DNA of 64,000 nucleotides, from contig NC_045426.1 of the NCBI RefSeq assembly GCF_902635505.1, forward strand, positions 328,962,374-329,026,373, read 5' to 3'. A program made the translations under genes and the position numbers. The notes beneath the pieces are model-generated. The model was given only the letters and a program-made list of their open reading frames with translations. It did no database searches and was not told the origin of the DNA. Origin of the DNA: Sarcophilus harrisii. Its lineage: Eukaryota > Chordata > Mammalia > Dasyuromorphia > Dasyuridae. Positions 1 to 11,409 of the stretch are shown here, one piece after another; position 1 is the stretch's first letter; the number at the start of each line of letters is the position of its first letter.

Positions 1-110
1 TGGATTCTTAATATTTCTTAAAATTTAATCAAGAGAAGGGATAGATCTGGCATGTGAATCTTTCCTCTTCCCCGCCCTCACTTCTCTCACTGCCCTATTT
101 CAGCAATTAT

Positions 111-131
111 ACACACACACACACACACACA
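111..131. repeat. (AC)n microsatellite
   Basis: Uninterrupted AC dinucleotide run of about ten units between unique sequence and the first LINE-2 copy. Likely length-polymorphic. Confidence 0.95.
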
Positions 132-174
132 TTTGAGTATTTGTGATGACACATGAGAGAAGGGCATAGTACAT

Positions 175-950
175 GCATATTCAATAAAGCAAGCAAGCAG
201 TCAATAAACAAGGATGGTTTAAACACCTACTATGTATCAAGCCCAGTAATAAATGCTAAGGATTTGAATATAAAGATTTAAACAATCTCCCCTCTTAAAA
301 GAGATTATATTGTAACTGAAATGCAAGTGCGCACATACATATTTAGATGCCTTTAATAAATAAATACAAATAAAAGAACAGTAGTTAAAAGCAAATAATT
401 TGAGAGGATAATGCCAGTTATGGGATTCAGAAACTTGTTAAAGGAGGTTCTTGAGTTATCTTGAAGGAAAAGAGAAGTTTCTATGATATGGAGATGAGGA
501 GAATAATCAGAGTATGAAGAAAGGACATGGAAAGTCATCTGGGAATACCAGAGAGAAGGCCATTTTGTCTGGATTGCAGAGTAAGGGAGGGGAAATGATG
601 TACAATAAGGCTGAAAAGATAGATTGGGCTAGGTAGTTCATATTTGTTTATTGAATAGAACAATGACGTGGTCTGATTAGTGTTTAAGGAAAACATTTTG
701 ACACTTGTATAGAATGTTTACAGAAGGGTGGAGAGACCTTAGCTCAGGGAAAATTAGTGGATTTGGGAGGAAATATAAGTTCTGTTTTGGATTTGTGGAA
801 TTCAAGATGTTTCCAGGAAACCTGCTTTGGCATATCCAATGAATGAGTAGTTGGTGATGTGGGTCTAAAATTTTGTGAAGGGATTGGGGCTAAATGTATA
901 GATCTGTAAGTCATCTGCACAAAAATGATCATTAAGCCCATCTGAAGATG
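175..950 (-). mobile_element. LINE-2/CR1-type fragment, antisense
   Basis: Read on the minus strand this is the 3' half of a LINE-2-like element. The 3' tail lies at the left, where the plus strand shows the reverse of the 'cacatagtaggtgcttaataaatg' type ending. At about 745-950 the minus strand encodes a decayed reverse-transcriptase segment ending SKTELIFPPKSTNFP, which resembles the LKLNMSKTELIIFPP block of LINE-2 ORF2. The copy is old, with many indels and stops. At least eight more LINE-2 copies on this strand occur in the window. Confidence 0.75.
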
Positions 951-1062
951 AGGAGAAAGAGGAGAAGGAGAGTGAGAGAGAGAAAGAGAGACAGAAAGAG
1001 ATAGAGAGAGAGGAAAAGAAGAAGAAGAAGAAGAAGAAGAAGAAGAAAGCAGCAGCAAAAGA
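945..1062. repeat. GA/GAA-rich microsatellite
   Basis: Nearly pure purine tract (GAGAGA, then GAA units, then GCA units). It begins where the antisense LINE-2 consensus is itself purine-rich, so it probably expanded from that seed. Apparent open frames rich in Ser/Leu on the minus strand are an artefact of this tract. Confidence 0.9.
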
Positions 1063-1079
1063 AGAAACCTATTCTTATG

Positions 1080-1370
1080 TTATGTGATAAAGGGGACAAA
1101 GAATGGAGAAAATAGTCTCTATCCTCACAGAACCTGCATTGTAATGAAAAGGCAGCGCATAAATAAATGGGTACATACAAATATACATACATCTATCTAT
1201 CTATATATGTGTATGTATATCTCTCTATATCTATATATCTGTATCTATAAACATACATGTGTGTGTCTGGAAGGTAGTCTAAGAGGAAAAGACACTAGTG
1301 GCTAGGGAGACTAGGAAAAGCCTCTTCTAGAAGTTGGGAATTGAGTGAGATTTTAAAAGAAGCATTTATC
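1080..1370 (-). mobile_element. LINE-2-type 3' fragment with TATC/TATG microsatellite
   Basis: The plus strand reads as the antisense LINE-2 segment 'rich in agacaaag...aatagtctctatcctcacag', then 'agaggaaaagacactagtggctaggga', then 'ttttaaaagaagc'. These blocks recur in order in the copies at 22.0 and 36.8 kb. A degenerate tetranucleotide/dinucleotide tract (about 1186-1264) splits it. Confidence 0.6.
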
Positions 1371-1484
1371 AGTCTCTTTCTATAAGGGATCAGATTCCAG
1401 CTTTACTCTGAAATGTACAAAGATTATGTTTTTTCCTTCAATACCTCCTTGCCACCCCAGTAGAATCATAAATTTTCTCACACA

Positions 1485-1665
1485 CCCCAATAATAAATAG
1501 TATTTATATATCACTTTAAGATATGCAGAGCAATACACACACCACACACATACATACACATATGTAGGCAAATAAATAAATGTTAACTGATTTGTCCAAG
1601 GTTATGAAGTTACTTAATGAGGCAGAATTTGAACTCAGATTTTCCTGATTCCACAGCCAGCAAGG
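1485..1665 (-). mobile_element. CORE-SINE (MIR/MAR type), antisense
   Basis: Plus-strand order 'tatttatatatcactttaag', then 'ttgtccaaggttatgaagtt', then 'aatttgaactcagattttcc' is the reverse complement of a MIR-type SINE: 3' end, core with the 'tgtgaccttgggcaagt' block, then tRNA-like head. A short AC tract lies inside it. Confidence 0.8.
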
Positions 1666-1689
1666 GAGTAATTTGGTTCATTCCTTATG

Positions 1690-2800
1690 ATATAAGGCAA
1701 TTTCTCTAAGAGAAAAGGGTTAGGAACAGGGTGAGAGTTGAGGTAAAATCCAGAGCTGGAGTGTGTTTTACTCACCACTTGGAGCATACCCTCAGGGAGC
1801 AGAAAGGCTCTGGGTTGTTTCTGGGCTAGTCCAACTTTGCTCTCCGTCATCCAAATAACTTCCCTACATTCCCATTTGCCTGGATTCCTGTTTGAAAGTG
1901 CTATGTAGCTTCTGTGTTCACAATAAATCTGTTTGGAAATCTGCCCTAAGAATGTTACCATGGTGATTATTTTGGTACTGCATGCTAGAAAAAGCTGAGG
2001 CACCTGCTGGCCATACCACTGAAACTTGTCTTTTGGAAAAATCAGCAGATGGCATTTGTCAGAATTCTCTATTTTTTGATTAATCTGGGAAAAGGAAAAG
2101 AGTGTGGCAGTGTTGATATCCTTTTAACCCATACCGTAATACATCAGTTGCTAGGAAGAGGTGTGAAACAGCTGGGTACAATTCCCAGAGTTTCAGAGAA
2201 AACCCCAGGCTCCACCATGGGCCACTTAAGGCCTCTAAGGAAGAACAAAGAGATTCAGTGATTGGGGCTCTGGCACATGGAAGAAACAGAGCACTATCAC
2301 ATTGCCATCTCTTTAAAAGGAAGTTAAAATTACAGAGTATGTCCTAGAGAGGTTTTTTTCATTCTTCCCTCATTCTAGATCTCAAGTCTAATAACTGCCA
2401 CCAATTATTGTTAGTAGACCTTTTATATATCACTTCAAGTTTAACACAGTTCTTTCCTTATACCCTTTCTCCAAGTACAGTCATAACTAAAGTGTTATAA
2501 TTAGGGCTTTGTCCCAAGAATGCCAAATTTAGTGGGTATTATATTTAGAAGACGCTCACAACAATCAAAGTTCTTTAGTATTTTAGTTAGCAAGAATAAT
2601 TAGTTGTACTAGAAAGATTGCAGATGACCATGTGAGGAGGAGCTCTGCCCTGTGGAAGTCTTCTGAGAAGAGGCCAGTGCCCTGGGGTCTCTGCCTTCGG
2701 CCTTTTTTTTCCTTTTCACCTTCATTCAAAATACAGTATTTTATGTTATGAACATTGTTTGTGATATTTGTCCCAGAGTCAATAAATCTCTAGTTAAAAG
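1690..2800. other. No recognisable gene or repeat
   Basis: Mixed-composition sequence. A 122-codon minus-strand open frame (1635-2003) crosses into the SINE to its left and resembles nothing I recognise, so I treat it as chance. A polyadenylation-like AATAAA lies near 1921 but has no transcript context. Confidence 0.5.
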
Positions 2801-2834
2801 ACTACCCGGGAAGTGCTTAGGCAGTAAAAAAAGA

Positions 2835-2950
2835 TTTTTAATTCCATTTTATAGATGAGGTAAATGGGGTTAAAGTAATTTGTCCAAACTCACAGAAATA
2901 GTACAAGGAAACTGGTGTCTTAAAAGGAGCATAGGCTCAGAGGTTAGTCC
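2835..2950 (-). mobile_element. CORE-SINE core fragment, antisense
   Basis: The order 'cattttatagatgaggtaaa', 'gtaatttgtccaaactcaca' is the reverse complement of the MIR 'cctcatctgtaaaatg' and 'gggcaagtcact' blocks. Diverged and partial. Confidence 0.65.
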
Positions 2951-3297
2951 AGAAATGTGAGACTAAAAAAAGACAAAGCTAGATTGTTCAATGTATTTGC
3001 ATTCTGTTCATATTTATATCAAAGCAAAGAAAGTAATTAACTATTTTCTATGTATAAATTGTGAAATGCTGCAGTTGGAAAAATACAAAAGAAACAAAAA
3101 TTTCTAAGTAGTTATTGGGTACTTTGTACCCTGCTTAACTCTAATTAACTATTGTTTAGCTAATGACTTCTTTAGTGTTGCCTTTCTTAAACATTTTATT
3201 GATGCATCTCAACACCATAATTATTTTACAATAAAATCCCCTCACATTATTCACCCCTACAAAGAAAACAAAAACAGTTAAGTAAAACTTTTTACTT

Positions 3298-3362
3298 AAG
3301 TTTAGTGCTTAGCACAGTGTCTGGCACACTGTAGATACTTAAATGTTTATGGACTGATACAA
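3298..3362 (+). mobile_element. LINE-2/MIR-type 3' tail
   Basis: Contains 'gtgcttagcacagtgtctgg' followed by a degenerate 'acacagtagatacttaaatg' ending, the shared 3' terminus of LINE-2 and MIR elements. Only the last 60 bp or so remain. Confidence 0.65.
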
Positions 3363-3464
3363 TGAGAGTTGACAAGATACATGAAAATACGCAATTGTAA
3401 CCCACAAGCTCCCAATAGAAAGGAATAAAGTATGTTCTAATATTAGCCTTCTAGAACCAACAGT

Positions 3465-4665
3465 TCTATTTATTTTATTTTCAATACACATTGCTTTATG
3501 AATCATGATGAGAGAGAAAAATCAGAACAAAAGGGAAAAACCATGGGAAAGGGGAAAAAAACAGAAACATAGCATGTGTTGATTTACATTCAATCTCCAT
3601 TGTTCTTTTTCTGGATGAAGATGATAGTTTCTGTCCAGAGTCTATTGGGATTTATTTAGATCACTGAACTACAGAAAAGAACCAAGTCTTTCATAGTTGA
3701 TCATCACACATTCTTGCTGTTATGGTATACAATATATTCCTGGTTCTGCTTGTTTCTTTCAACATTAGTTCATATACATTTTTCCAGGTCTTTCTAAAAT
3801 CAGCTTGTTCATCAATTTTTAATAGAATAATAAGATTCCATTATTTTCATATGCCACAACTTATTTAACCATTCCCCAATCAATGGGCATCTACTCATTT
3901 TCCAATCCTTTGGTACCACAAAAATATGCTACAAATATTTTTGCACATGTGGGTCCTTTTCTCTTCTTTATGATATCCTTGGGGTATAGACCCAATCAGT
4001 AGTGGCACTGCTAGATCAAAGGGCAATACAAGTTTGATAGCTCTTTGGGCATAGTTCCAGATTGTTCTCCAGAATAGTTGGATCATTTCACAGCTCCACC
4101 AACTATGTATTAGCAGCCCAGTTTTCTCACATCCCTTCCAATATTTATCTTTTCTTCTCATCTTAGCCAATCTGAGAGGCATGAGGTGGTACCTCAGAGT
4201 TGTTTTAATTTGCATTTCTCTAATCAATAGTGATTCAGAGCATTTTTCATGACTATAGATGACTTTAATTTCATCATCTGAAAATTGTCTGTTCATATCC
4301 TTTGATTATTTATCAGCTGGAAAATGGCATGTACTCTTATAAATTTGACACAATTCTTTATATGTTTTAGAAATAAGATCTTTATCAGAAACACTGAGTG
4401 TAAAATTTTTTTTCCAGCTTTGTACTTCTATTTTAATCTTGTTTCTGTTAGTTTTGTTTGTGCAAAACTTTTTAAATTTAATGTTATCAAAGTTGTCCAT
4501 TTTGCTTTTTATAATGTTTTCTAATTCTTTTTTGGTCATAAATTCCTCCCTTCTCCAAAGATCTGATAGGTAAATTATCTCTAGCTTTCCTAATTTATGG
4601 TATTGGTCATTACCTTTCATCTATGTTCTGGATGGATTTTTGTTTTCTTGTATTTTGTCTTAACT
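3465..4665 (-). mobile_element. Older-family L1, 3' part (ORF2 C-terminus and 3' UTR)
   Basis: The minus strand encodes two overlapping parts of the L1 ORF2 C-terminal region. Positions 4306-4620 include SDLWRREEFMTKKELENI and the SDKDLISKTYKELCQIYK block. Positions 3895-4296 include MQIKTTLRYH, KYWKGCEKTG and LPFDLAVPLL. The 3' UTR runs left to about 3465, where a T-rich stretch marks the poly(A) side. The 3' UTR is unlike the young L1 copies here, so this is an older family. Several frameshifts break the reading frame. Confidence 0.85.
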
Positions 4666-4871
4666 TATTATAGATATTGTTACCCTGGTTCTGCCTTTTT
4701 TTTTAGTCTCTGCTAATTCATTTAAGTATTCATGTGTTTCTTTAAGTTCCTCAAATTTATCCTTTTTCCCCCCTTGTGATTTCATTGGTATCACAGTGAA
4801 AACATTCTTATTGCCAATGCAGATTATAACTTACTCTTCAATTTATATTCTGAGGAGTTGCCTGAGATCCT
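4666..4871. other. Flanking sequence, partly L1-like
   Basis: T-rich; probably a continuation of the older L1 to its left ('tttttagtctctgctaattc' style), but too decayed to be sure. It ends at the target site of the next insertion. Confidence 0.4.
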
Positions 4872-4887
4872 GAGAAATAAAGTGATG

Positions 4888-5837
4888 CACCTGTCAGATT
4901 GGCTAAAATGACAGGAAAAAATAATGATGATTGTTGGAGGGGATGAGGGAAAACTGGGACATTGATGCATTGTTGGTGGAGTTGTGAACGAATCCAACCA
5001 TTTTGGAGTAGTTTGGAATTATGCTCCAAAAGTTATCAAACTGTGCATACCCTTTGATCCAGCAGTGTTACTACTGGGATTATATCCCAAAGAGATTATA
5101 AAGAAGGGAAAGGGACCTGAATGTGCACGAATGTTTGTGGCAGCCCTTTTTGTAGTGGCTAAAAACTGGAAACTGAATGGATGTCCATCAGTTGGAGAAT
5201 AGCTGAATAAATTGTGGTATATGAATATTATGGAATATTACTGTTCTGTAAGAAATGACCAACAGGATAATTTCAGAAAGGCCTGGAGAGACTTACACGA
5301 ACTGATGCTGAGTGAAATGAGCAGGACCAGGAGATCATTATATACTTCAACAACAATACTATATGATGACCAGTTCTGATGGACCAGGCCATCCTCAGCA
5401 ACGAGATCAACCAAATCATTTCCAATGGAGCAGTAATGAACTGAACCAGCTATGCCCAGAAAAAGAACTCTGGGAGATGACTAAAAACCATTACATTGAA
5501 TTCCCAATCCCTATATTTATGCCCACCTGCATTTTTGATTTCCATCACAAGCTAATTGTACAATATTTCAGAGTCTGATTCTTTTTGTACAGCAAAATAA
5601 CGTTTTGGTCATGTATACTTATTGTGTATCTAATTTATATTTTAATATATTTAACATCTACTGGTCATCCTGCCATCTAGGGGAGGGGGTAGGGGGGTAA
5701 GAGGTGAAAAATTGGAACAAGAGGTTTGGCAATTGTTAATGCTGTAAAGTTACCCATGCATATATCCTGTAAATAAAAGGCTATTAAATAAAAAAAAAAA
5801 GATAAATAAATGACACTTTTATCAAGTGAAAAAAAAA
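4888..5837 (+). mobile_element. Young 5'-truncated L1 with target-site duplication and probable 3' transduction
   Basis: Perfect 16-bp direct repeats gagaaataaagtgatg flank the insertion (4872-4887 and 5838-5853). Inside is the ORF2 C-terminus: IPFDPAVLLLGLYPKEII, then NWKLNGCPSVGE, then LNKLWYMNIMEYYCSVRND. The frame open at 4984-5202 ends where the family's Trp codon TGG after GE reads TAG. The 3' UTR ends 'ttacccatgcatat...taaataaaaggctatt' and a poly(A) at 5789-5800. A 28-bp unrelated segment (5801-5828) and a second A run (5829-5837) follow before the second repeat, the expected form of a 3' transduction. The body is about 910 bp. Confidence 0.93.
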
Positions 5838-5853
5838 GAGAAATAAAGTGATG

Positions 5854-6085
5854 AGAGAAACAGAGACAGAGACAGAGACAGAGACAGAGAGACAGAGAGA
5901 GAGGAAGAAGAAGAAGAAGAAGAGAGAGAGAGAGAGGAGAGACAGACAGACAGAAAAAGAGAAAGAGGAAGGAAAGAGAGAGAGAGAAAGAGAGAGAAGA
6001 AGAAGAAGAAGGAGAGAGATACAGAGACAGAGAGAGACAGAGACAGACAGAAAGAGACAAAGAGAGAGACAGAGAGAGAGAGCAA
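5854..6085. repeat. GA/CAGA-rich purine microsatellite
   Basis: About 230 bp of GAGACA, GAGA and GAA units. It directly follows the right-hand target duplication of the preceding L1, so it was already at the site. Three long minus-strand and one plus-strand open frames here (Ser/Leu- or Arg/Glu-rich) come from the repeat and are not genes. Confidence 0.95.
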
Positions 6086-7320
6086 GTTTTGGTCTCTTTT
6101 TAATGAGACATTTGATCTGATCATCTTCACTACTATCACCCGCCATCCTCGGGTAGAGGACAGGCAGTTCCAGACTGGACTTTTGGCTCCTACAGGATGT
6201 TTTGAAGCCAGAAAAAGAAGCCACCACAGTAGGCTATGACAGATGTTAAAAAAAAATTCCTCTCTCTAGACCACTTAGGACATACTATATTTCCCTTGGA
6301 CTCTCACTCCAAACAAACAAACAAAACATGGAGGTTTTGTACAAAATGCAATGAGAAAAATGTCCTTATTTGGACAGACAAGATGGGACCTTAAGTCCCT
6401 CACTGTATCTTCAGATTTATGATTCTTTTCCTGAGAACAGGTGACTAAATAGTGAATTTGAGAGTGAAACTCTCCAGTTTTAATGGCTTGGTAAATTTGA
6501 AAGTCCCCAGATTCCTAAATCTACTACATATCCCCAACAGGAAGGACTCCATGCAACTAGATCACTTCTTGGAGAACAGGTGACCTACAAGAAGTATTCT
6601 TCATTTCAAAGCACTAAAGAGCCTGCCTTACTAAGACATCTGGACTTGCAAGTTACACAAACAGTATAGAACTAAGGCAAAAGTTAAATATCTTTTCAGC
6701 AGCCCTATATAGATGTCTTTACTTCCTGGGAAAGTATGCTGAGATGAGTTATTATTTAATGTTTGAAGTACTTGTTAATATGTTCATATAAGTTTTTTTT
6801 GAAGCCCTTCATGAACTTGGCTTACTCTTGATTTTTCTGCTTATCTCTTCTCATACCTTTGCCTTAAAGCTCCTTCTCTGGTTCCTTACTAGCTTTTAAT
6901 GCCATAAACATAGCCTCATAGTCAATATTACCTCAAGAAGTAAAATTCAATAAATATCTTTCTGGATGTTTTCTCAAAGCCTCCAAATTGTTGCTTGATG
7001 TATAATTCTGTCCAATATAAACTTCAAAACTTTTAAAAGACTTACATGCAAATGAGTTGGATTGTAATACTCTACAGCCATTGTCACTTTGAAGAGAGGG
7101 TTTTTTTCCAACAGCCCTCCTCAGTACATTTAGGTGAAGGAAACTCAGAACTCAGAACAGTCTATCTCTCCTCAAAATTTTGCCTGGGAGATAAATAGAT
7201 ATTTGTTATTTACATAAATGTCCTTTTTCTTTGAAAAAAAAAACTATTCACATGCCAAAGAGATAGTAGTACCTCAGCGCTGTATTTATATAAGTCATAT
7301 GTGTCTTGGTAGGTTAGCTC
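6086..7320. other. No recognisable gene; mostly unique sequence
   Basis: I see no confident repeat or coding signal. Around 6790-6960 there is a weak LINE-2-like composition, too decayed to call. Confidence 0.5.
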
Positions 7321-7739
7321 CTAGATGTTTTGTGTATTTTTAAACTGGTTTAAATGGAATTTCTCTTATTATTTCCTTGAAAATTTTGTTAGTAATATTC
7401 AGAAATACTGATCATCTTATATGTACTACATTACTGAAGCTATTAATCTCAAATAGTTTTTTCTTTGATTCCCTGTGCTTTTCTAAGCAAATCATCAAAT
7501 CATTGAAAATAAGGATAATTTTGGTTCCATTTTATGAATGTCACCTAACTGCCATTTCTTGTTGAATAGTGGGAAAAGAGAGACTTTTGTGTTAGTTGAA
7601 TTTATTGGAAACAGTGTTTTCATTGTGCATAATACAAGTTTTCTCTTTTAGATATATGTTTTTGATAAAAACACAAATGAAAACTCCTTTTTGGCAAATG
7701 GTATAATCATGTAGTTTTTGCTGATTTATTTTTTTATTT

Positions 7740-7908
7740 GAGAAGCAATGTGGTATAGTGGGTAGAGAACTGGTCTCTGAATTAGGAAGACCTTATTTCA
7801 AATCCCACATACTGGCTAAGTGACCTTGGGTAAACCATTGAAACTCAGTGCTCTGGGTAATTCCCTAACTTTGTAAATTGCAGAGCAGTAAATAGCTGAT
7901 TTGCATTA
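7740..7908 (+). mobile_element. CORE-SINE (MIR/MAR type)
   Basis: tRNA-like head 'gcaatgtggtatagtgggta', box-B-like 'tttcaaatcccaca', and core 'taagtgaccttgggtaaacc'. The 3' part 'ttgcagagcagtaaatagct' is typical of a marsupial MIR variant. It is interrupted at its 3' end by the young L1 at 7923. Confidence 0.8.
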
Positions 7909-7922
7909 GCAAAGAAAATTTT

Positions 7923-8691
7923 CTTTTTCTTTTTTTTTTTTATTTGTGGCATTGCATTTATTTATTATTATAGCTTTTTATTGACAGAATATATGCATGG
8001 GTAATTTTTCAACATTGACCCTTGCAATCACTTCTGTTTCAACTTTTCCCTTCCTTCCCTCCACCCCCTCCTTTAGATGGCAGGCAATCTCATGCATGTT
8101 AAACATGTTAAAGTATATCTTAAATACAATATATGTGTATATATTTATACAGTTCTCTTGTTGCACAAGAACAATTGGATTTAGAAATGTAAAAATAACC
8201 TGAGAAAAAAATAAAAAATGCAAGCAGTCCATATTCATTTCCCAGTATTCTTTCGCTGGGTGTAGCTGGTTCTGTTTATCACTGATCAATTGGCACTGAA
8301 TTGGATCCTCTCATTGCTGAAGATAGTCACTACCATCAGAATTGATCCTCATATAATATTGTTGTTGAAGTGTATAATGATCTCCTGATTCTGCTCATTT
8401 CACTTAGCATCAGTTCATATAAGTCTCTCTCCAAGCCTCTCTGTATTCATCCTGCTGGTCATTTCTTACAGAACAATAATATTCCATAACATTCATATAC
8501 CATAATTTACTCAGCCATTCTGCAACTGATGGGCATCCATCCATTCCATTTCCAGTTTCTAGCCACTATGAAGAGGGCTGCCACAAACCATTTTTCACAT
8601 ACAGGTCTCTTTCCCTTCTTTAATATCTCTTTGGGATATAAGCCTAATAGTAACACTGCTGGATCAAAAGGTATGCACAGTTTGATAACTT
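7923..8691 (-). mobile_element. Young 5'-truncated L1
   Basis: Near-identical direct repeats, gcaaagaaaatttt at 7909-7922 and gcaaagaaaaattt at 8692-8705 (one difference), flank the insertion. A poly(T) at the left marks the 3' end. The minus strand encodes VIKLCIPFDPAVLLLGLYPK then EKWFVAALFIVARNWK. Between the outer T run and the usual 3' terminus at about 7968 are roughly 25 unrelated bases (about 7942-7966), possibly another short 3' transduction. Confidence 0.9.
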
Positions 8692-9476
8692 GCAAAGAAA
8701 AATTTCAAATACATTTTCCTATGTTAATGAATTCCAGGCTAAGTCCAAAACAAAAAAGTGACTATTCTAATTGTTGTCCTAATGCTTAAACATTCATGTA
8801 TACCTGGTATAAATCCAACTCAGGCAAAATAAGTTTTTCTGATATTTTGTTTCAATCTTATTGATAAGATCTTTTAATTTTTTTGTATTAAAGTTCACTA
8901 GTAATATTGAAAAATAGTTCTTTTTCTCTCTTTATCTCCCCCTTAGTTGGGGAGAAAGACCATATGTGTAAGCAGTTTGATAAAGTTTATCTTTTACTGA
9001 TAAAATTTTATTCAGGAGAAGTATTAGGGACCTTTAAATGTTTAATAACAGCTAATAGCAAATACATCTGCATGAATATGTATTTATTTTCATTTGATAG
9101 ATCCTTTATGATTTATTCAATTTGACTTTCTAAGATTGGGTTGCCTATTTATCTGTTCCCTCTTTTATTAATTTAAATGTTTCCTATTTTTAAACCTATT
9201 AATTTATTTCCATTATATTCTCAAGCATGGAGGCATATATTATAAGTAATTTTTGATAATTCTTTTTCTTTCTTATGTGAAATTCATCTTTTTATTTTTT
9301 TAAGATTAAAATTTGGTTTTTAATCTTCTTTCCTTGATTTAATTGTTTAATTATTTAATACTTTTATCAATTTTTAAAAGTATGATTTAATTTAATTTTA
9401 AGGCAAATGTTGCTAAACAGAATCATTAATTTTCCATTTCTTCTTTGTTAAAACATTTTCAGAGATAGACTTTTTT

Positions 9477-10384
9477 GGCAATTTTTTTTATTATAGCTTT
9501 TTTATTTACAAGATATATGCATGGGTAATTTTTCAGCACTGACAATTACTAAACCTTTTGTTTCAATTTTTCCCCTCCTTCCCCCTACCCTCTTCCCAAG
9601 ATGGCAGGTAGACCAATACATGTTAAATATGTTAAGGTATATGTTAAATACAATATATGTATACATATCCATATAGTTATTTTGCTGCACAAGAAGAATT
9701 GGACTTTGAAATAATGTACAATTAACCTGTGAAGGAAATCAAAATTGCAAGTGGACAAAAACAGAGGTATTGGAAATGCTATATAGTGGTCCCCACTAAA
9801 TTCCCAGAGTTCTTTCGCTAGGTGTAGCTGGTTCTATTCATTATTGAACAAATGGAACTGGTTTGGTTCATCTCGTTGTAGAAAAGAGCCACGTCCATCA
9901 GAATTGATCATGATATAGTATTGTTGTTGAAGTATATAATAATCACCTGGTCCTGCTCATTTCACTCAGCATCAGTTCATGTAAGTCTCTCCAGGCCTTT
10001 CTGAAATCATCCTGTGGTCATTTCTTACAGAACAATAATATTCCATAACATTCATATACCACAATTTATTCAGCCATTCTCCAACTGAGGGGCATCCACT
10101 CAGTTTCCAGTTTCTAGCCACTACAAAGAGGGTTATCACAAATATTTTGACACATACAGGTCCTTTTCCCTTCTTTAAGATCTCTTTGGGATATAAGCCC
10201 AGTAGTAACCCTGCTGGATCAAAGGGTATGCACTGTTTGATAACTTTTTGAGCATAGTTCCAAATCTCTCTCCAGAATGGCTGGATGTATTCACAATTCC
10301 ACCAACAATGTATTAGTGTCCCCTCCAACATTCAGCATTATCTTTTCCTGTCATCCTAGCCAATCTGAGAGATATTTAGTGGTA
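9477..10384 (-). mobile_element. Young 5'-truncated L1
   Basis: Same family as the copies at 4.9 and 7.9 kb. The T-rich left edge is the poly(A) end. The minus-strand frame at 9972-10331 encodes GTLIHCWWNCEYIQPFW, IPFDPAGLLLGLYPKEIL and EWLNKLWYMNVMEYYCSVRND. Possible degenerate target duplications are agagatagac (9461-9470) and agagagagac (10385-10394). It sits inside the old minus-strand L1. Confidence 0.87.
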
Positions 10385-10744
10385 AGAGAGAGACATTTTC
10401 TTCAGAAGATTGCCTTAGCTATACTCCATAAATTTTAGCATGTCATGTCATCATTTTCATTAAATTAATTATTTCAATGGTTCTATGACTTCTTTAGCCA
10501 ACTCATTATATAAAATGTTATTCATCTCTATTTTTTAAAATTGCTAATATTTTCTTTATTTGGTGATTATTACTACAATATAACATGGAGATAATTCATT
10601 TATTGCATGATCAATTTTTGTTAGAATATTATATAATGCTAAGAAAATATATTTTCTAATATTTCTATTCAATAATCCTCATAGATTTTCAACAAGGTTA
10701 GATCTAACATATTGTTCAGAAAGAGCTTCAGTTAGAAGCTCATA

Positions 10745-11397
10745 TCAAAAAAACAACTTCCAACCATTTATTAACAATTATTTATTAACTTATATCATAT
10801 TAAATAATATTATGCAAATGACTACCACCCTCAAGTGGAAGTATGGCAACTTCAGTAAAATTCTTCACAGATTGTAACAAACAAATTTTTAAAAAAGTCA
10901 TGTCACAAGTTGGCATATAAGACTATAAGCTATCTAAATTGTTAGATTATTTACTGATTTTGGATGTACAATGAAAAGAACTCTAAAAATTCTTTATTTC
11001 TTCTCGATGGATAACATACAATCTCCTCTTAAATGTTGCTATAGAACGATATTATTGACAAAATTCATTTCCTCTAAACTTAATATGTGTACACCCATTA
11101 TTCATCAGATAGGATCTAATATTTACACAGTACCAACAGCTCAATGAATGTTTATTGATGGCCTAAAAGCAGTATGATTCTTAACAACATTTGCCTATTT
11201 TCCCACAAATTTTCCAGTGTGACTAAAGAAGTTAAATGAAATAAATTATAAGATCCTTTTTCATCTTTCTGTTTTATCAGTTATTATGATCAAATAATTT
11301 ATAAGAGTGGTCAGTCAGAGTATGAGCCTCTCTGTATTTAGTGAAGCTAGTCATTGAAACAAAAAAGGTGAAGTTCATTGCTTTGTAGAACCTCCTC
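10745..11397. other. No recognisable gene or repeat
   Basis: AT-rich sequence without a clear repeat match or coding frame. Confidence 0.5.
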
Positions 11398-11409
11398 AAG
11401 ATTGTCAAG

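Larger units (their letters stand above)
7325..10740 (-). mobile_element. Old L1 ORF2 body (EN-RT region), broken up by three later insertions
   Basis: Segments at 7325-7735, 8706-9460 and 10395-10740 read on the minus strand as consecutive parts of an L1 ORF2. Diagnostic plus-strand blocks are 'tactgaagctattaatctca' and 'aatcatcaaatcattgaaaa' (after the YADD region), 'acctggtataaatccaactc' (RT), and 'ctccataaattttagcatgt' (upstream of RT). The gaps are a CORE-SINE, a young L1 inside it, and another young L1. The host copy is old, with frames broken throughout. Confidence 0.7.

Noticed and set aside
111-131. Repeats as a CRISPR array or other ordered direct-repeat system
   Set aside because: All regular repeats seen are simple microsatellites. 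No repeat-spacer pattern exists, and the genome is clearly mammalian.
1635-2003. 122-codon minus-strand open frame as a gene
   Set aside because: It overlaps a MIR at its 3' end, has no recognisable domain, and lies in AT-rich repeat-laden DNA.
1690-2340. Possible LTR because of an AATAAA near a 'tctgtttgg' block
   Set aside because: No paired terminal repeats, primer-binding site or internal coding region could be seen.
5677-6227. Long Ser/Leu-rich and Arg/Glu-rich open frames on both strands
   Set aside because: They are readings of the GA microsatellite and do not carry real protein composition. The same applies to the frames at 744-1192, 13207-13587, 37593-37957, 38486-38838 and 45720-46079.
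7740-7908. tRNA-like heads of SINEs as functional tRNA genes
   Set aside because: The heads at this and similar loci lack a complete cloverleaf and run into SINE cores.
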